The notes below the pieces were generated by a model. That model saw nothing but the letters and a program-made list of their open reading frames with translations. It did not search any database and had not been told where the DNA came from. The position numbers were made by a program, and so were the translations under genes. From an uncultured Paraglaciecola sp. (GTDB taxonomy: Bacteria > Pseudomonadota > Gammaproteobacteria > Enterobacterales > Alteromonadaceae), in NCBI RefSeq assembly GCF_913020055.1, contig NZ_CAJWCF010000014.1, positions 1-55,777 of the forward strand: a stretch of 55,777 nucleotides of DNA, read 5' to 3'. Positions 5,619 through 15,002 of this stretch are shown one piece after another; within the stretch, counting starts at the first letter, position 1, and every line of letters starts with the position of its first letter.

Positions 5619-6047
5619 ATAAACCATCCCAATATGCATAATCCCCCCATCATCATACACCTCACCAACCTCAACAAACCCCAACCGCTGATAAAACTCA
5701 CTGGCATCAATCTGTGAAGACAAGGTAATTTTTGCTAAAGGATATTCACTTTGAATATCCTTTAGCATAGTGACCATCAAAGACTTACCCAAGCCGAGCC
5801 CCCTAGCCTGCGCAGCCAACACCACTCGCTCAATTTTCACTTCATCTAACTGCAATATTTTTCTATATCGAGCGTAGACAATTAAGTTGTCTTGTTGACC
5901 AAAATCCAAATAATGCATGGCCGATTGGTCATAATCATCGAGGTCAGAATAAATACTATTTTGTTCAATAATAAATACCTGTTGGCGTAATTTCGCCAAA
6001 GAGTAAAGCTCATTTTTAGTTAATTGTTCAAAGGTTTTTGTATACAT
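5610..6047 (-). CDS. elaA: ElaA-like GNAT family N-acetyltransferase
   Basis: A 145-residue GNAT acetyltransferase with the ElaA layout: LAKLRQQVFIIEQNSIYSDLD at the start (ElaA's LRxxVFVVEQxCxYxDxD), YLDFGQQDNLIVYARY in the middle, the acetyl-CoA loop VVLAAQARGLGLGKSLM (V-R/Q-x-x-G-x-G/A form, about residues 76-92), and the ending FYQRLGFVEVGEVYDDGGIMHIGM. The acceptor substrate of ElaA is unknown. The gene is transcribed away from putP, with about 100 bp between the two starts. Its 3' end touches the end of a repeat element, which may supply its last codons (residues after HIGMV). Confidence 0.88.
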   Translation of the reverse strand: MYTKTFEQLTKNELYSLAKLRQQVFIIEQNSIYSDLDDYDQSAMHYLDFGQQDNLIVYARYRKILQLDEVKIERVVLAAQARGLGLGKSLMVTMLKDIQSEYPLAKITLSSQIDASEFYQRLGFVEVGEVYDDGGIMHIGMVYMP

Positions 6048-6145
6048 ATTGGCATGTGACTAGCGAATTGTTCGTTCTGTTGTTAGCATACGTCAACAGC
6101 TAAAAACTTCATATCTTTTCGTCACTTACTTCTAAGGTAACTTTA

Positions 6146-7660
6146 ATGGATCCCTTTACTTTTATCTCCCTCGGCCTGTACTTTTTAGTGATGCTTGGCA
6201 TTGGCTTATATTCTTTTAAACAATCCAGTACTGACGTTGAAGGTTATATGTTGGGTGGCAGAAGCTTAAGTCCTAAAGTAACCGCTCTTTCAGCTGGCGC
6301 ATCGGACATGAGTGGATGGATGTTAATGGGCTTACCGGGTGCAATGTATGTATCTGGGCTTTCTAGTGCTTGGATTGCAGTAGGTTTAGCCATTGGTGCT
6401 TATCTTAATTATTTGTGGGTGGCCCCTCGTCTGCGGATTTATACCGAACTGGCAAAAAACGCGCTGACTATTCCTGATTATTTTGCCAACCGGTTTAATG
6501 ACACAAGCCATAGCTTAAGGCTTATCTCTTCTATAGTTATTGTCATATTTTTCACTTTGTATACCTCTTCAGGCGTAGTTGCCGGAGGAAAATTATTTGA
6601 GTCCTCATTTGGTTTAAGTTACGAAATGGGCTTATATGTTACTGCAGGTGTGGTTGTGGCCTATACCCTATTAGGCGGCTTTATGGCGGTCAGTATTACC
6701 GACTTTGTACAAGGCTGTATCATGCTTGTCTCTTTAATACTGGTGCCTATAGTCGTGTTGTTTGACCTCGAAGGATTTAGCGGCGCGGCAACACAATTGG
6801 CGACTTATGATGCGGACTTTTTAGACCTATTTATAAACGCTTCCAACGGGCAAGCGATGACGGCCATAGGCATCATATCGCTACTGTCCTGGGGATTAGG
6901 TTATTTTGGTCAACCCCACATTATTGTGCGTTTTATGGCAATCCGTTCGGTACATGATATAAAAACGGCGCGCAGAATAGGCATTAGTTGGATGTTAATT
7001 ACTATTACAGGCGCCCTTGCCACCGGAATACTGGGCCTTGCCTATGTGACAAAAACTCAAGGTGATATGCAAGATCCAGAAACCATCTTTATTTACCTGT
7101 CACAAATACTTTTTCATCCATTAATTAGTGGCTTTTTATTAGGGGCTATTTTAGCGGCAATCATGAGTACTATTTCATCACAATTATTAGTCACCTCAAG
7201 CTCGTTAACCGGTGATTTTTATCAAGCTTTCTTACGTAAAGATGCCAGCCAAAAAGAATTAGTTACTGCAGGCAGAATATCTGTTGCGTTGGTGGCCTTA
7301 GTTGCCATTTATCTGGCCTACGACCGCAACAGCACTATTCTCGACTTAGTCAGTAATGCTTGGGCAGGATTTGGTGCCGCTTTTGGTCCTTTGGTACTGA
7401 TTAGCCTAGTCTGGAAAAGAATGACCAAATTAGCGGCGATATTAGGTATGTTGTCTGGGGCTACTACTGTATTAATTTGGATTTATGTACCTATCACTAT
7501 AAATGGCCAAGTATTAAGTAATTGGATTTATGAAATTGTGCCGGGCTTTATAGTCTCTAGCTTGACCATTTTTGTTGTCAGCTTGTTAGGAAAACAAGAT
7601 GACCAACTGGTAGCTGATACGTTCGACGAAGTACAAACCACCCTTAACCAACTTGATTAG
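6146..7660 (+). CDS. putP: Sodium/proline symporter PutP
   Basis: A 504-residue inner-membrane symporter of the solute:sodium symporter family (E. coli PutP has 502), importing L-proline with Na+. Thirteen membrane segments are expected. The diagnostic region SAGASDMSGWMLMGLPGA (about residues 49-66) carries Asp54 and Ser56, matching the Na+/substrate residues Asp55 and Ser57 of E. coli. Further family signatures are GKLFESSFGLSYEMGLY, YTLLGGFMAVSITDFVQG and SWGLGYFGQPHIIVRFMA. The ATG at 6146 is preceded by aaggt at a suitable distance. No putA lies nearby, so the transporter probably stands alone as an osmolyte or carbon-source importer. Confidence 0.96.
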   Translation: MDPFTFISLGLYFLVMLGIGLYSFKQSSTDVEGYMLGGRSLSPKVTALSAGASDMSGWMLMGLPGAMYVSGLSSAWIAVGLAIGAYLNYLWVAPRLRIYTELAKNALTIPDYFANRFNDTSHSLRLISSIVIVIFFTLYTSSGVVAGGKLFESSFGLSYEMGLYVTAGVVVAYTLLGGFMAVSITDFVQGCIMLVSLILVPIVVLFDLEGFSGAATQLATYDADFLDLFINASNGQAMTAIGIISLLSWGLGYFGQPHIIVRFMAIRSVHDIKTARRIGISWMLITITGALATGILGLAYVTKTQGDMQDPETIFIYLSQILFHPLISGFLLGAILAAIMSTISSQLLVTSSSLTGDFYQAFLRKDASQKELVTAGRISVALVALVAIYLAYDRNSTILDLVSNAWAGFGAAFGPLVLISLVWKRMTKLAAILGMLSGATTVLIWIYVPITINGQVLSNWIYEIVPGFIVSSLTIFVVSLLGKQDDQLVADTFDEVQTTLNQLD

Positions 7661-7987
7661 TGGGTTAGAATATTCCACATAAGAATGTGGTCTCTGAGAA
7701 AATATAAGTCGATTTTAGCCAAGACGTCGCTACTTGAACGGCAATCCCCTTTCAAGTAGCGAAAGCGCAGTACAAAATCGGCTGTAGCTTTTTCGAATGA
7801 CGAGGTTTAAACAAGCTTGTTTAAACCTCGCTGAATGGTCACTTTTTAACCGAATTGGTATTACCTACTTTTTCAGGTCATTTGGGACTGTAATAGCACA
7901 AATAAGAATACAACTTAAACTCGATTTTTGTTATTGTTCTAAACATAGAATTTTTTAATATAAACAACTAATTTGCGTGAGAAAGCC
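7661..7987 (+). other. putP-cysD intergenic region with stacked hairpins
   Basis: No gene. It holds a small hairpin ccacat-aaga-atgtgg just after putP (7675-7690); a 12-bp stem at 7727-7738 / 7751-7762 inside an outer cgatttt/aaaatcg pairing (7710-7716 / 7774-7780); and a 30-bp perfect palindrome at 7801-7830. The last about 110 bases before cysD are AT-rich and should contain the cys operon promoter, which I could not define. Confidence 0.6.
7801..7830. repeat. 30-bp perfect palindrome
   Basis: cgaggtttaaacaag followed at once by its exact complement. Lies between putP and cysD. No T-run beyond a short ttttt about nine bases further, so it may terminate putP transcription, but weakly by sequence. 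Confidence 0.8.
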
Positions 7988-8902
7988 ATGTCTAATTCGA
8001 TCCCGACCGTATCCCATTTAAAGCAACTTGAAGCTGAAAGTATTCATATTTTTCGCGAAGTGGCAGCTGAATTCGACAATCCAGTAATGTTATATTCTGT
8101 GGGTAAGGATTCATCAGTATTATTACATTTAGCACGTAAAGCCTTTGGTCCAGGAAAAATTCCTTTTCCGTTATTACATGTAGACACCACTTGGAAATTC
8201 CATGAAATGATTTCGTTTCGTGATGAGATGGCCAAGAAACATGACCTGAACCTACTAGTACATATTAACCCTGAAGGTTTAAAAATGAATGTCGGTCCAT
8301 TCAGTCATGGTAGTTCTAAACATACAGACATCATGAAAACACAAGGCTTAAAACAGGCACTTGATCATTATAAATTTGATGCGGCTTTTGGTGGAGCTAG
8401 GCGCGACGAAGAAAAATCTCGAGCTAAAGAGCGTGTGTATTCTTTCCGTGATGAAAATCACAGATGGGATCCTAAAAATCAACGTCCAGAATTATGGAAC
8501 GTATACAACGCTCAAATAAACAAAGGCGAAAGCATTCGTGTATTCCCTATGTCGAACTGGACTGAACTAGACATCTGGCAATATATCTACATGGAAGGCA
8601 TCGAAATTCCTTCATTGTATTTAGCCAAACCTCGCCCTGTTGTTAAACGCGACGGTGTGTACTTTATGGTTGATGATGATCGTATGCCCTTGGAAGAAGG
8701 CGAAACACCTGAAATGCGTTCTGTACGTTTTAGAACCTTAGGCTGTTATCCACTAACCGGCGCAGTAGAATCTACAGCAGCTACCTTGCCAGAAGTGATC
8801 CAAGAGATGTTATTAACCAAAACGTCTGAGCGCCAAGGTCGCGTGATTGATCATGACTCTTCAGGTTCAATGGAGAAGAAAAAAATGGAAGGATATTTCT
8901 AA
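7988..8902 (+). CDS. cysD: Sulfate adenylyltransferase subunit 2 (CysD)
   Basis: Catalytic small subunit of ATP sulfurylase. With CysN it makes adenosine 5'-phosphosulfate (APS) from sulfate and ATP, the first step of sulfate assimilation. The 304 residues match the family in length. Signatures: [20 protein letters not shown] (the PP-loop SxGKDSSV), [41 protein letters not shown], and C-terminal [14 protein letters not shown] and [10 protein letters not shown]. The frame extends upstream to a TTG at 7973, but the ATG at 7988 gives the conventional N-terminus. First gene of a tightly packed operon: its stop overlaps the start region of cysC. Confidence 0.97.
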   Translation: MSNSIPTVSHLKQLEAESIHIFREVAAEFDNPVMLYSVGKDSSVLLHLARKAFGPGKIPFPLLHVDTTWKFHEMISFRDEMAKKHDLNLLVHINPEGLKMNVGPFSHGSSKHTDIMKTQGLKQALDHYKFDAAFGGARRDEEKSRAKERVYSFRDENHRWDPKNQRPELWNVYNAQINKGESIRVFPMSNWTELDIWQYIYMEGIEIPSLYLAKPRPVVKRDGVYFMVDDDRMPLEEGETPEMRSVRFRTLGCYPLTGAVESTAATLPEVIQEMLLTKTSERQGRVIDHDSSGSMEKKKMEGYF

Positions 8903-9498
8903 TGGCGAATAATATTATATGGCATCAACACGATGTAGATAAAGCGCGCAGAGCAGAAGCAAAAAAACAGAAACCTTGCGTATTATGGCTCACAGGCCTT
9001 AGCGGTTCAGGGAAATCCACCATTGCTAATTTGTTAGAAAAAAAATTAGCTGAACATGGCAAACACACCTATTTGCTTGACGGTGATAACGTACGTCACG
9101 GTTTGTGTGGTGACTTAACCTTCAGCGATAAAGACCGAGTTGAAAACATCAGACGTATTGGTGAAGTGTCTAAACTTTTTGTCGACGCAGGCACCATAGT
9201 GTTAACGGCCTTTATTTCACCGTTTAAAAGTGAAAGAGATTTTTGCCGTCATTTATTAGCGGATGGCGAATTTGTCGAAATTTTTGTTGATACTCCAATA
9301 GAAGAATGTGAAAAACGTGATCCTAAAGGCCTGTATCAAAAAGCCAGACAAGGCGATATTAAAGACTTTACCGGTATCGACTCGCCTTATGAAGCGCCAG
9401 AAAATGCAGAAATCACCTTAACTTATACTGAGCAAACGGCTGAACAATCTGCAGAGCAACTTTTTGACATATTAAAGCAAAAAGGAATTGTGGCTTAA
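8902..9498 (+). CDS. cysC: Adenylylsulfate kinase (APS kinase, CysC)
   Basis: Phosphorylates APS to PAPS, the substrate of PAPS reductase. 198 residues, close to E. coli CysC (201). P-loop GLSGSGKST at about residues 32-40, followed by the APS-binding [17 protein letters not shown] and [14 protein letters not shown], the ISPFKSERD lid region, and [20 protein letters not shown] near the end, all diagnostic. Its first base overlaps the last of cysD, and its stop overlaps the ATG of cysQ, so the genes are translationally coupled. Placing cysC directly after cysD instead of after cysN differs from the enterobacterial cysDNC order. Confidence 0.97.
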   Translation: MANNIIWHQHDVDKARRAEAKKQKPCVLWLTGLSGSGKSTIANLLEKKLAEHGKHTYLLDGDNVRHGLCGDLTFSDKDRVENIRRIGEVSKLFVDAGTIVLTAFISPFKSERDFCRHLLADGEFVEIFVDTPIEECEKRDPKGLYQKARQGDIKDFTGIDSPYEAPENAEITLTYTEQTAEQSAEQLFDILKQKGIVA

Positions 9499-10286
9499 TG
9501 TTAAACCCAGAACTAATTCAAAGTATTGTTGATATCAGTCACCTAGCAGGCGACAAAATCATGGATATCTACCAGAAAGATTTTGCTATCTACGAAAAGT
9601 CAGATGAAAGTCCACTAACTGAAGCTGATTTAGCCGCCCACAACTGTATTGTTGAAGGCTTAAGTAAAGTATCTGAATTACCTGTTTTATCTGAAGAATC
9701 CGCAGATATTTCATGGCAAGAACGCAACAGTTGGGACACCTATTGGTTAGTAGACCCACTTGATGGCACCAAAGAATTCATTAAGAAAAATGGTGAGTTC
9801 ACGGTAAATATCGCCTTAATCAAAGATGGCGTGCCGGTTTTTGGTGTGGTGTATGCACCCGTTTTAGAACAAACCTATGTAGGTGTGCTCGGTGAAGGTG
9901 CGTTTAAGATAACAGCTGGTGTAAAAGCAGCTATCTCTCCCAAAGCTTGGACCAAAGGCGAAACCTGGAAAATAGTCGGTAGTCGTTCACATCAAAGCCC
10001 TGAGATACAAGCTTTGCTTGACTCTCTAGAAGGCGAAACTGAGTTGGTGGCCATGGGCAGCTCACTTAAGTTATGCCTAGTGGCTGAAGGTGCCGCGCAT
10101 CTTTATCCGCGTTTGGGCCCCACATCTGAGTGGGACACCGGCGCTGCGCAAGCTGTGGTAGAAGCGGCTGGCGGCAAAGTGACGATAATCGAAAGTGCGT
10201 CTGAACCGTTAAAAGCTGATGCCCAGCCCCTTAGATACAATCAAAAAGAATCCGTTTTAAATCCTTATTTTTTGGTGAGTTGCTAA
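9498..10286 (+). CDS. cysQ: 3'(2'),5'-bisphosphate nucleotidase CysQ
   Basis: Hydrolyses 3'-phosphoadenosine 5'-phosphate (PAP), the inhibitory by-product of PAPS reduction, to AMP. An inositol-monophosphatase-fold enzyme of 262 residues (E. coli 246). Metal-binding motifs are intact: EES at about residues 66-68, DPLDGT at 86-91 (within [20 protein letters not shown], specific for CysQ), and [15 protein letters not shown] near residue 212. Sharing an operon with cysD, cysC and cysN puts PAP removal beside PAP production. The ATG overlaps the cysC stop by one base. Its end runs past the start region of cysN. Confidence 0.96.
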   Translation: MLNPELIQSIVDISHLAGDKIMDIYQKDFAIYEKSDESPLTEADLAAHNCIVEGLSKVSELPVLSEESADISWQERNSWDTYWLVDPLDGTKEFIKKNGEFTVNIALIKDGVPVFGVVYAPVLEQTYVGVLGEGAFKITAGVKAAISPKAWTKGETWKIVGSRSHQSPEIQALLDSLEGETELVAMGSSLKLCLVAEGAAHLYPRLGPTSEWDTGAAQAVVEAAGGKVTIIESASEPLKADAQPLRYNQKESVLNPYFLVSC

Positions 10287-10288
10287 TT

Positions 10289-11695
10289 ATGAATGGCGAA
10301 AATACATTATTACAGTCTGATATTTTGGGCTATCTAGATCAACATGAAAAGAAAGATATGTTACGTTTTTTAACCTGTGGCAGTGTTGATGACGGTAAAA
10401 GTACATTAATTGGTCGTTTGTTACACGACTCAAAAATGATTTTTGAAGACCAACTTGCCGCTATCACCAAAGACAGTAAAAAAGTTGGTACCACTGGCGA
10501 CAAAGTAGATTTGGCTTTATTAGTGGATGGTTTACAGTCTGAACGTGAGCAAGGCATTACCATTGATGTGGCATACCGCTACTACTCTACTGATAAACGT
10601 AAATTTATCATTGCTGATACACCTGGACACGAGCAGTACACCCGCAATATGGTAACAGGTGCATCTAATTGTGATGTAGCCATCATCCTGATTGATGCGC
10701 GCGCTGGGGTTAAAACGCAAACCCGTCGTCATTCGTTTTTAGTGTCTTTGTTAGGCATCAAACACGTTATTGTGGCCGTCAACAAAATGGACTTAAAAGA
10801 CTACAGCGAAACAGTCTACGAAGAAATCAAAGCAGACTATCTTGAGTTCTCTAAACAATTAGAAATTCCAGATATCCAGTTTATCCCGTTGTCAGCTTTA
10901 GATGGCGATAATGTTGTGAACGTTAGTGACAACACGCCTTGGTACAAGGGTGAAACCTTGATGACTATGCTAGAAAACGTTGAAATTAATGACGACATCA
11001 ACGCAGACGATTTCCGTTTTCCTGTGCAATATGTGACTCGACCCAATCTGAACTTCCGTGGTTTTGCAGGTACGGTAGTATCTGGCCAGATTAAACCCGG
11101 TGATAGCATTACTGCCCTACCCTCAGGCAAGCAGTCTAAAGTGAAAGCCTTGGTTAATTTTGAAGGTGAGCAAGAGGTAGCCTTTGCACCTCTTACTACC
11201 ACTATCACGTTAGAAGATGAAATAGATATTTCTCGTGGTGACATGATAGTCAAAAGCGACAATTTACCTCTACATAGCAACACTTATAGAACGAATTTAG
11301 TTTGGATGGATGAAGAACCTATGATGCCTAATAAGCAATACGGTTTTAAGTTTGCTACTAAATTTGTACCGGGTAGCGTCACAGATGTTGAATATCAAAT
11401 TGACGTTAACTCTATGGAGCACAAAAATACTGTGCGTCTGGCGTTGAATGAAATTGCCGTAGGCAAAATCAAACTAACCCAACCTGTTGCATGTGACCCG
11501 TACAAGAAAAACCGCTCTACAGGTGCTTTTATCATCATTGATAGGGTAACCAATGGCACAGTTGGCGCTGGCATGATCATCGACGTAGCAGAAGATACTA
11601 GTGCAGGTCAGTTTTCTGAATTTGAATTAGAATTTAATGACTTGGTCAGAAAACATTTCCCTCATTGGAATGCGACTGACATTAGTAAACTGTAA
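10289..11695 (+). CDS. cysN: Sulfate adenylyltransferase subunit 1, GTPase (CysN)
   Basis: GTPase subunit of ATP sulfurylase, coupling GTP hydrolysis to APS synthesis by CysD. 468 residues from the ATG at 10289 (a TTG at 10280 lies in the end of cysQ and is less likely). GTP-binding motifs: GSVDDGKST at about 31-39 (G1), [10 protein letters not shown] (G2 region), [12 protein letters not shown] (G3), NKMD (G4) and SALDGDN (G5). An EF-Tu-like beta-barrel domain and C-terminal domain follow ([20 protein letters not shown]). The position after cysQ, not next to cysD, is unusual. Good length, no frame damage. Confidence 0.97.
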   Translation: MNGENTLLQSDILGYLDQHEKKDMLRFLTCGSVDDGKSTLIGRLLHDSKMIFEDQLAAITKDSKKVGTTGDKVDLALLVDGLQSEREQGITIDVAYRYYSTDKRKFIIADTPGHEQYTRNMVTGASNCDVAIILIDARAGVKTQTRRHSFLVSLLGIKHVIVAVNKMDLKDYSETVYEEIKADYLEFSKQLEIPDIQFIPLSALDGDNVVNVSDNTPWYKGETLMTMLENVEINDDINADDFRFPVQYVTRPNLNFRGFAGTVVSGQIKPGDSITALPSGKQSKVKALVNFEGEQEVAFAPLTTTITLEDEIDISRGDMIVKSDNLPLHSNTYRTNLVWMDEEPMMPNKQYGFKFATKFVPGSVTDVEYQIDVNSMEHKNTVRLALNEIAVGKIKLTQPVACDPYKKNRSTGAFIIIDRVTNGTVGAGMIIDVAEDTSAGQFSEFELEFNDLVRKHFPHWNATDISKL

Positions 11696-11733
11696 TTTTT
11701 AGTTAAACTAAATAAGAAAAAGAATAAGACAAT

Positions 11734-13461
11734 ATGGACATTAATCAGTATCTGGTATTAGCCATTTTTGCAGGTACTATATTGGCGCTTGTTACCACTA
11801 ACAAGCGCCCGTCTTTGATCTTTTCAAGCGCACTTTTAGCCTTGATAGCTAGCCAACAACTAGTGATTGGTGATGTGATTAATAACTTCACTAATCAGGG
11901 TTTAATCACCTTAGTTTTACTTCTGTTAGTCAGTTCAGCTGTTGATAAAACCTCACTAATCAAACGTTTAGGTAGAACATTAGTTACGACTAGTTTTAAC
12001 ACCAGTTATTGGCGGTTATTTGGTTTAACCTTCTTCTCTTCCGCACTTTTGAATAATACCGCCATAGTGGCAAGTTTGATTGGCCCAGTAAAACAAAACC
12101 AATACCATCATGCATCTAGGTTGCTAATCCCCCTGTCTTATTCAGCTATTCTAGGCGGTACCGTTACCTTAATAGGCACCTCAACTAACCTAATTGTTGA
12201 TAGTTTCTTAATTGAACATGGTCATGCTGGTTTCAATTTTTGGGACTTTACTCTGTATGGTTTAGTCGCTGGTTTGAGTTGTGGCTTACTAATGTTTATA
12301 ATGACCCCATTATTGCCAGAAATCGCCAATAAAAACACAGAGTATAAAAGCTATTTTATCGAAGCTGATGTGGAACCAGACTGTGAATTAATTGGCAAAA
12401 GTGTCGAAGAAAACCACTTAAGAAATTTGCCTGAATTATTTTTGATTGAGATAGCACGTGACGGAAAACTGATCACACCCGTTACCCCTGAAATGGTTAT
12501 TCAAACAGGCGACAAGTTGATATTTTCTGGCAACATTCAACATGTCGGCAACTTAAACCATATAAAAGGTTTAAAACTCTTCGCCGAGTCAAACGGCTTA
12601 TTGCGCGAAAACCTCACCGAAGTCATCATTTCCAATCGAGCACAAATCATTGGGCAAACGATCAAAGCCCTTGGCTTTAGAGCGCTTTTTGACGCGGCTG
12701 TAGTGGCTATCAGGCGAGATGGTGAATCGTTATCTGGCAAACTAGGTGAAATTAAACTTCAGTCAGGTGACTTTTTGTTACTCGCCACTGGCCCAGATTT
12801 TATGCAGAGACATAACCTCGCCAAAAACTTTTTTATCTTGTCTGAAAAGAAGATGGAAACTAAGCTGAGTGGTCGACAGGATTGGATTACATTAGGCGGA
12901 TTTTTAATCACAGTAGCCTTAGCAGCCACCTCCGTTTTGAACTTAGCCACAGGTTTACTGTTTTTTATAGCCATCTTAGTTTTAGCTGGTGTGACGTCGA
13001 ACAACGAAATTAAGCGCAGTATCCCAATTAATTTGATTGTTGTGATCGTGGGTGCCCTAAGCCTTGCCACTGCTCTTGAAAAATCAGGTGTAATTGACCA
13101 AATAATGCAAATGATTGGCCCGTGGGCAGCCAGTGTAAGCCCCATATGGGCGCTAGTTATGGTGTACGTATTAACCTTACTACTTACCGAACTCGTCACT
13201 AATAACGCCGCTGCCGCGTTAATGTTCCCCTTAGCTTATGGACTTGTTCAAACCTTAGGCGTGCCAATTATGCCTTTCGCTTTAGCCGTAGCATTTGCTG
13301 CCAGTGCCAGTTTTATCTCTCCTTATGGCTACCAAACCAACCTATTGGTATTCAGCGCCAGTAACTATAAATTCATCCATTTTATAAAGTTTGGTTTACC
13401 CATATCCATTTGTTACTCAAGCATAGTGTTAACGTTACTGGCTTATACCTATGACCTTTAA
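11734..13461 (+). CDS. SLC13-family permease with central RCK_C domains, probable sulfate transporter
   Basis: A 575-residue inner-membrane transporter of the DASS/SLC13 (CitM/sodium:sulfate symporter) family. The N-terminal membrane part includes NNTAIVASLIGPV and the SNT-type motif LIGTSTNLIVDSFLI. Between about residues 205 and 370 lie two TrkA_C/RCK_C-like cytoplasmic domains (each ending with a ..GDKLIFSG or SGDFLLLATG strand). The membrane half resumes with ELVTNNAAAALMFPLAYG and ends with SPYGYQTNLLVFSASNYK. This architecture, 38 bp after cysN, is that of the sulfate permeases that replace cysTWA in many marine gammaproteobacteria. Substrate is inferred from context; phosphate-type or dicarboxylate relatives exist. 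Confidence 0.88.
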   Translation: MDINQYLVLAIFAGTILALVTTNKRPSLIFSSALLALIASQQLVIGDVINNFTNQGLITLVLLLLVSSAVDKTSLIKRLGRTLVTTSFNTSYWRLFGLTFFSSALLNNTAIVASLIGPVKQNQYHHASRLLIPLSYSAILGGTVTLIGTSTNLIVDSFLIEHGHAGFNFWDFTLYGLVAGLSCGLLMFIMTPLLPEIANKNTEYKSYFIEADVEPDCELIGKSVEENHLRNLPELFLIEIARDGKLITPVTPEMVIQTGDKLIFSGNIQHVGNLNHIKGLKLFAESNGLLRENLTEVIISNRAQIIGQTIKALGFRALFDAAVVAIRRDGESLSGKLGEIKLQSGDFLLLATGPDFMQRHNLAKNFFILSEKKMETKLSGRQDWITLGGFLITVALAATSVLNLATGLLFFIAILVLAGVTSNNEIKRSIPINLIVVIVGALSLATALEKSGVIDQIMQMIGPWAASVSPIWALVMVYVLTLLLTELVTNNAAAALMFPLAYGLVQTLGVPIMPFALAVAFAASASFISPYGYQTNLLVFSASNYKFIHFIKFGLPISICYSSIVLTLLAYTYDL

Positions 13462-13512
13462 CTAGGTATTCAGAAGAGTGCGCTGAACAGCTTTTTAACA
13501 ATACAAATACTC

Positions 13513-13529
13513 GGCGGCCATATACCGCC
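13513..13529. terminator. Possible bidirectional terminator between permease and OsmC genes
   Basis: Hairpin ggcgg-ccatata-ccgcc in the 88-bp gap between converging genes. It is followed on the plus strand by an AT-rich but not uninterrupted T tract, so the call is weak. Confidence 0.35.
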
Positions 13530-13549
13530 AATAATCTTAATATTTTCTT

Positions 13550-13942
13550 CTATTCAGCAATTTGAATATCAAATTCAGGCATCGCCTGAATCACTTTTTT
13601 GACCGTACAAGTATTGGCTGCGGCAAGTAATGCCTTTTTATATTTTTCAGGAAAACCTTCAGGCAATGACACCTTAATGGAAAAACGTTTGTGATATTTA
13701 TCTTCGCCAATAGTCGAATGTTCTTGGGTAAGACTTATCCCTTGTGTACTGATGTCCCTTGCTTCACAAAATTTTCGAATATAAAAACCCGCACATAAAG
13801 GCATACTCGCCAAAAAATAATCAAAAGGCTCTGGGTGGGATTCATCTCCTCCTACCGATACGCTTTGATCACTTATGACCTGATGTTTGCCAAAATTGGC
13901 TTGTAATTTTTGTCCATCAAGTAGACTAACTTCTATTTTCAT
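13550..13942 (-). CDS. OsmC family protein
   Basis: A 130-residue OsmC-fold protein. Members are thiol peroxidases that use a peroxidatic and a resolving cysteine to reduce organic peroxides, though short forms like this (YhfA/OsmC-like) are less well characterised. Candidate cysteines are Cys50 (SMPLCAGFYI, the helix-start position typical of the family), Cys59 (KFCEARD) and Cys112 (AANTCTVKK, the family's C-terminal Cys-Thr-Val motif). The family pattern GGDESHPEPFDYFLASMPLC is clear. Converges with the sulfate permease gene and diverges from the methyltransferase. A 19-bp stem hairpin lies 38 bp upstream of its start. Confidence 0.9.
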   Translation of the reverse strand: MKIEVSLLDGQKLQANFGKHQVISDQSVSVGGDESHPEPFDYFLASMPLCAGFYIRKFCEARDISTQGISLTQEHSTIGEDKYHKRFSIKVSLPEGFPEKYKKALLAAANTCTVKKVIQAMPEFDIQIAE

Positions 13943-13979
13943 ATCAAATACCTATTGAGTGATGTAAACCTAATACTAA

Positions 13980-14021
13980 ACCCATACCAGCTCAAAATTC
14001 GCATTTTGAGCTGGTATGGGT
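13980..14021. repeat. Hairpin with 19-bp perfect stem in a divergent intergenic region
   Basis: Arms acccataccagctcaaaat and its complement around the loop tcgc. Lies between the divergent osmC-like and methyltransferase starts, so it is not placed as a terminator for either. It could be a transcribed 5' leader structure of the OsmC gene, an operator or a mobile palindrome. Confidence 0.8.
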
Positions 14022-14172
14022 ATAGAGTGTAAATGATACTGGGATCAACAGAGTCATCAGTCAAGAACATATTCTGCTAATACGACATTAAGAAAGGAAA
14101 TTGATTGCTACATTTACCGCTTAGTTTATTATGCGCCACCCAAAATATTTCAGCTAAAATAACTAAGCAAAA

Positions 14173-14916
14173 ATGTCGACTAACGCACTATATAAAGACC
14201 TTTCAGGCTATTACGACTTAATGTGTGTCGATATAGATTACCACGCTCAAAGCCAGCACATTCAAAGGCTTAATCAGATTTTTGGTAACAAGGGCAATAC
14301 ACATCTTGATGTGGCCTGTGGAACCGGTCCACATATACGGCACTTTATAAATTTTGGTTTTCACAGTAATGGTCTTGATATCAATCAGCCCATGCTCGAC
14401 ATAGCTAAAGCCCGTTGCCCAGAAGCGCATTTTTCTTTGGCCAACATGAGTGAATTTAGCTTAATTGAGCCGGTAGATTTAATCACTTGTTTCTTGTATT
14501 CCATACATTACAACGAAAACATTGAAAAATTGAAAAACTGCATCGCTAGTGTACATAGAGCATTAAAAGCGAACGGAGTTTTTTGTTTTAACGTGGTCGA
14601 CAAAAATCAAATTGATAACAAATTAATTGTTAAACACACCGCCAAACAAGAAAACGATTTATTTACTTTTAGCTCTGGCTGGCAATACTCTGGAAGTGGC
14701 GATAAGCAGTCTCTTAAAGTCAGTATTGAAAAAACGGCAGATAAAGAAACCCAAATATGGAATGACGAACATACAATGGTGGCATTCAGTTTTGCTCAAT
14801 TGATAGAAATATTAAAACCTTACTTTGAAGTTCATGTATTTACGCACGACTATGAAAAGCTTATCTCATATGACAACAACTCAGGAAATGCCATTTTTAC
14901 TTGTGTGAAAATTTAA
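14173..14916 (+). CDS. Class I SAM-dependent methyltransferase
   Basis: A soluble 247-residue methyltransferase. SAM-binding motif I is THLDVACGTGPHIRHF (about residues 42-57). The acidic end of the second strand is NGLDINQPMLDIAKARCP, motif II follows as SLIEPVDLITCFLYSIHY, and motif III is ALKANGVFCFNVVD. The C-terminal part (about residues 155-247) is strand-rich and probably shapes the substrate pocket. No substrate can be assigned: similar proteins methylate small molecules or are listed only as methyltransferase-domain proteins. It stands alone, with about 230 bp to the divergent OsmC gene. Confidence 0.88.
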   Translation: MSTNALYKDLSGYYDLMCVDIDYHAQSQHIQRLNQIFGNKGNTHLDVACGTGPHIRHFINFGFHSNGLDINQPMLDIAKARCPEAHFSLANMSEFSLIEPVDLITCFLYSIHYNENIEKLKNCIASVHRALKANGVFCFNVVDKNQIDNKLIVKHTAKQENDLFTFSSGWQYSGSGDKQSLKVSIEKTADKETQIWNDEHTMVAFSFAQLIEILKPYFEVHVFTHDYEKLISYDNNSGNAIFTCVKI

Positions 14917-15002
14917 ACCTTGAATTAGATATGTCATAAAAAACTGCCAATATTAGGCGTTATGCGGTAATCCATTAACTATCAAACATGGCGTTAAATA
15001 TT

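Noticed and set aside
10837..11283. 148-codon minus-strand frame within cysN, and similar long frames within SLC13, DUF349 and glgB
   Set aside because: Antisense frames of strongly supported genes, without family features.
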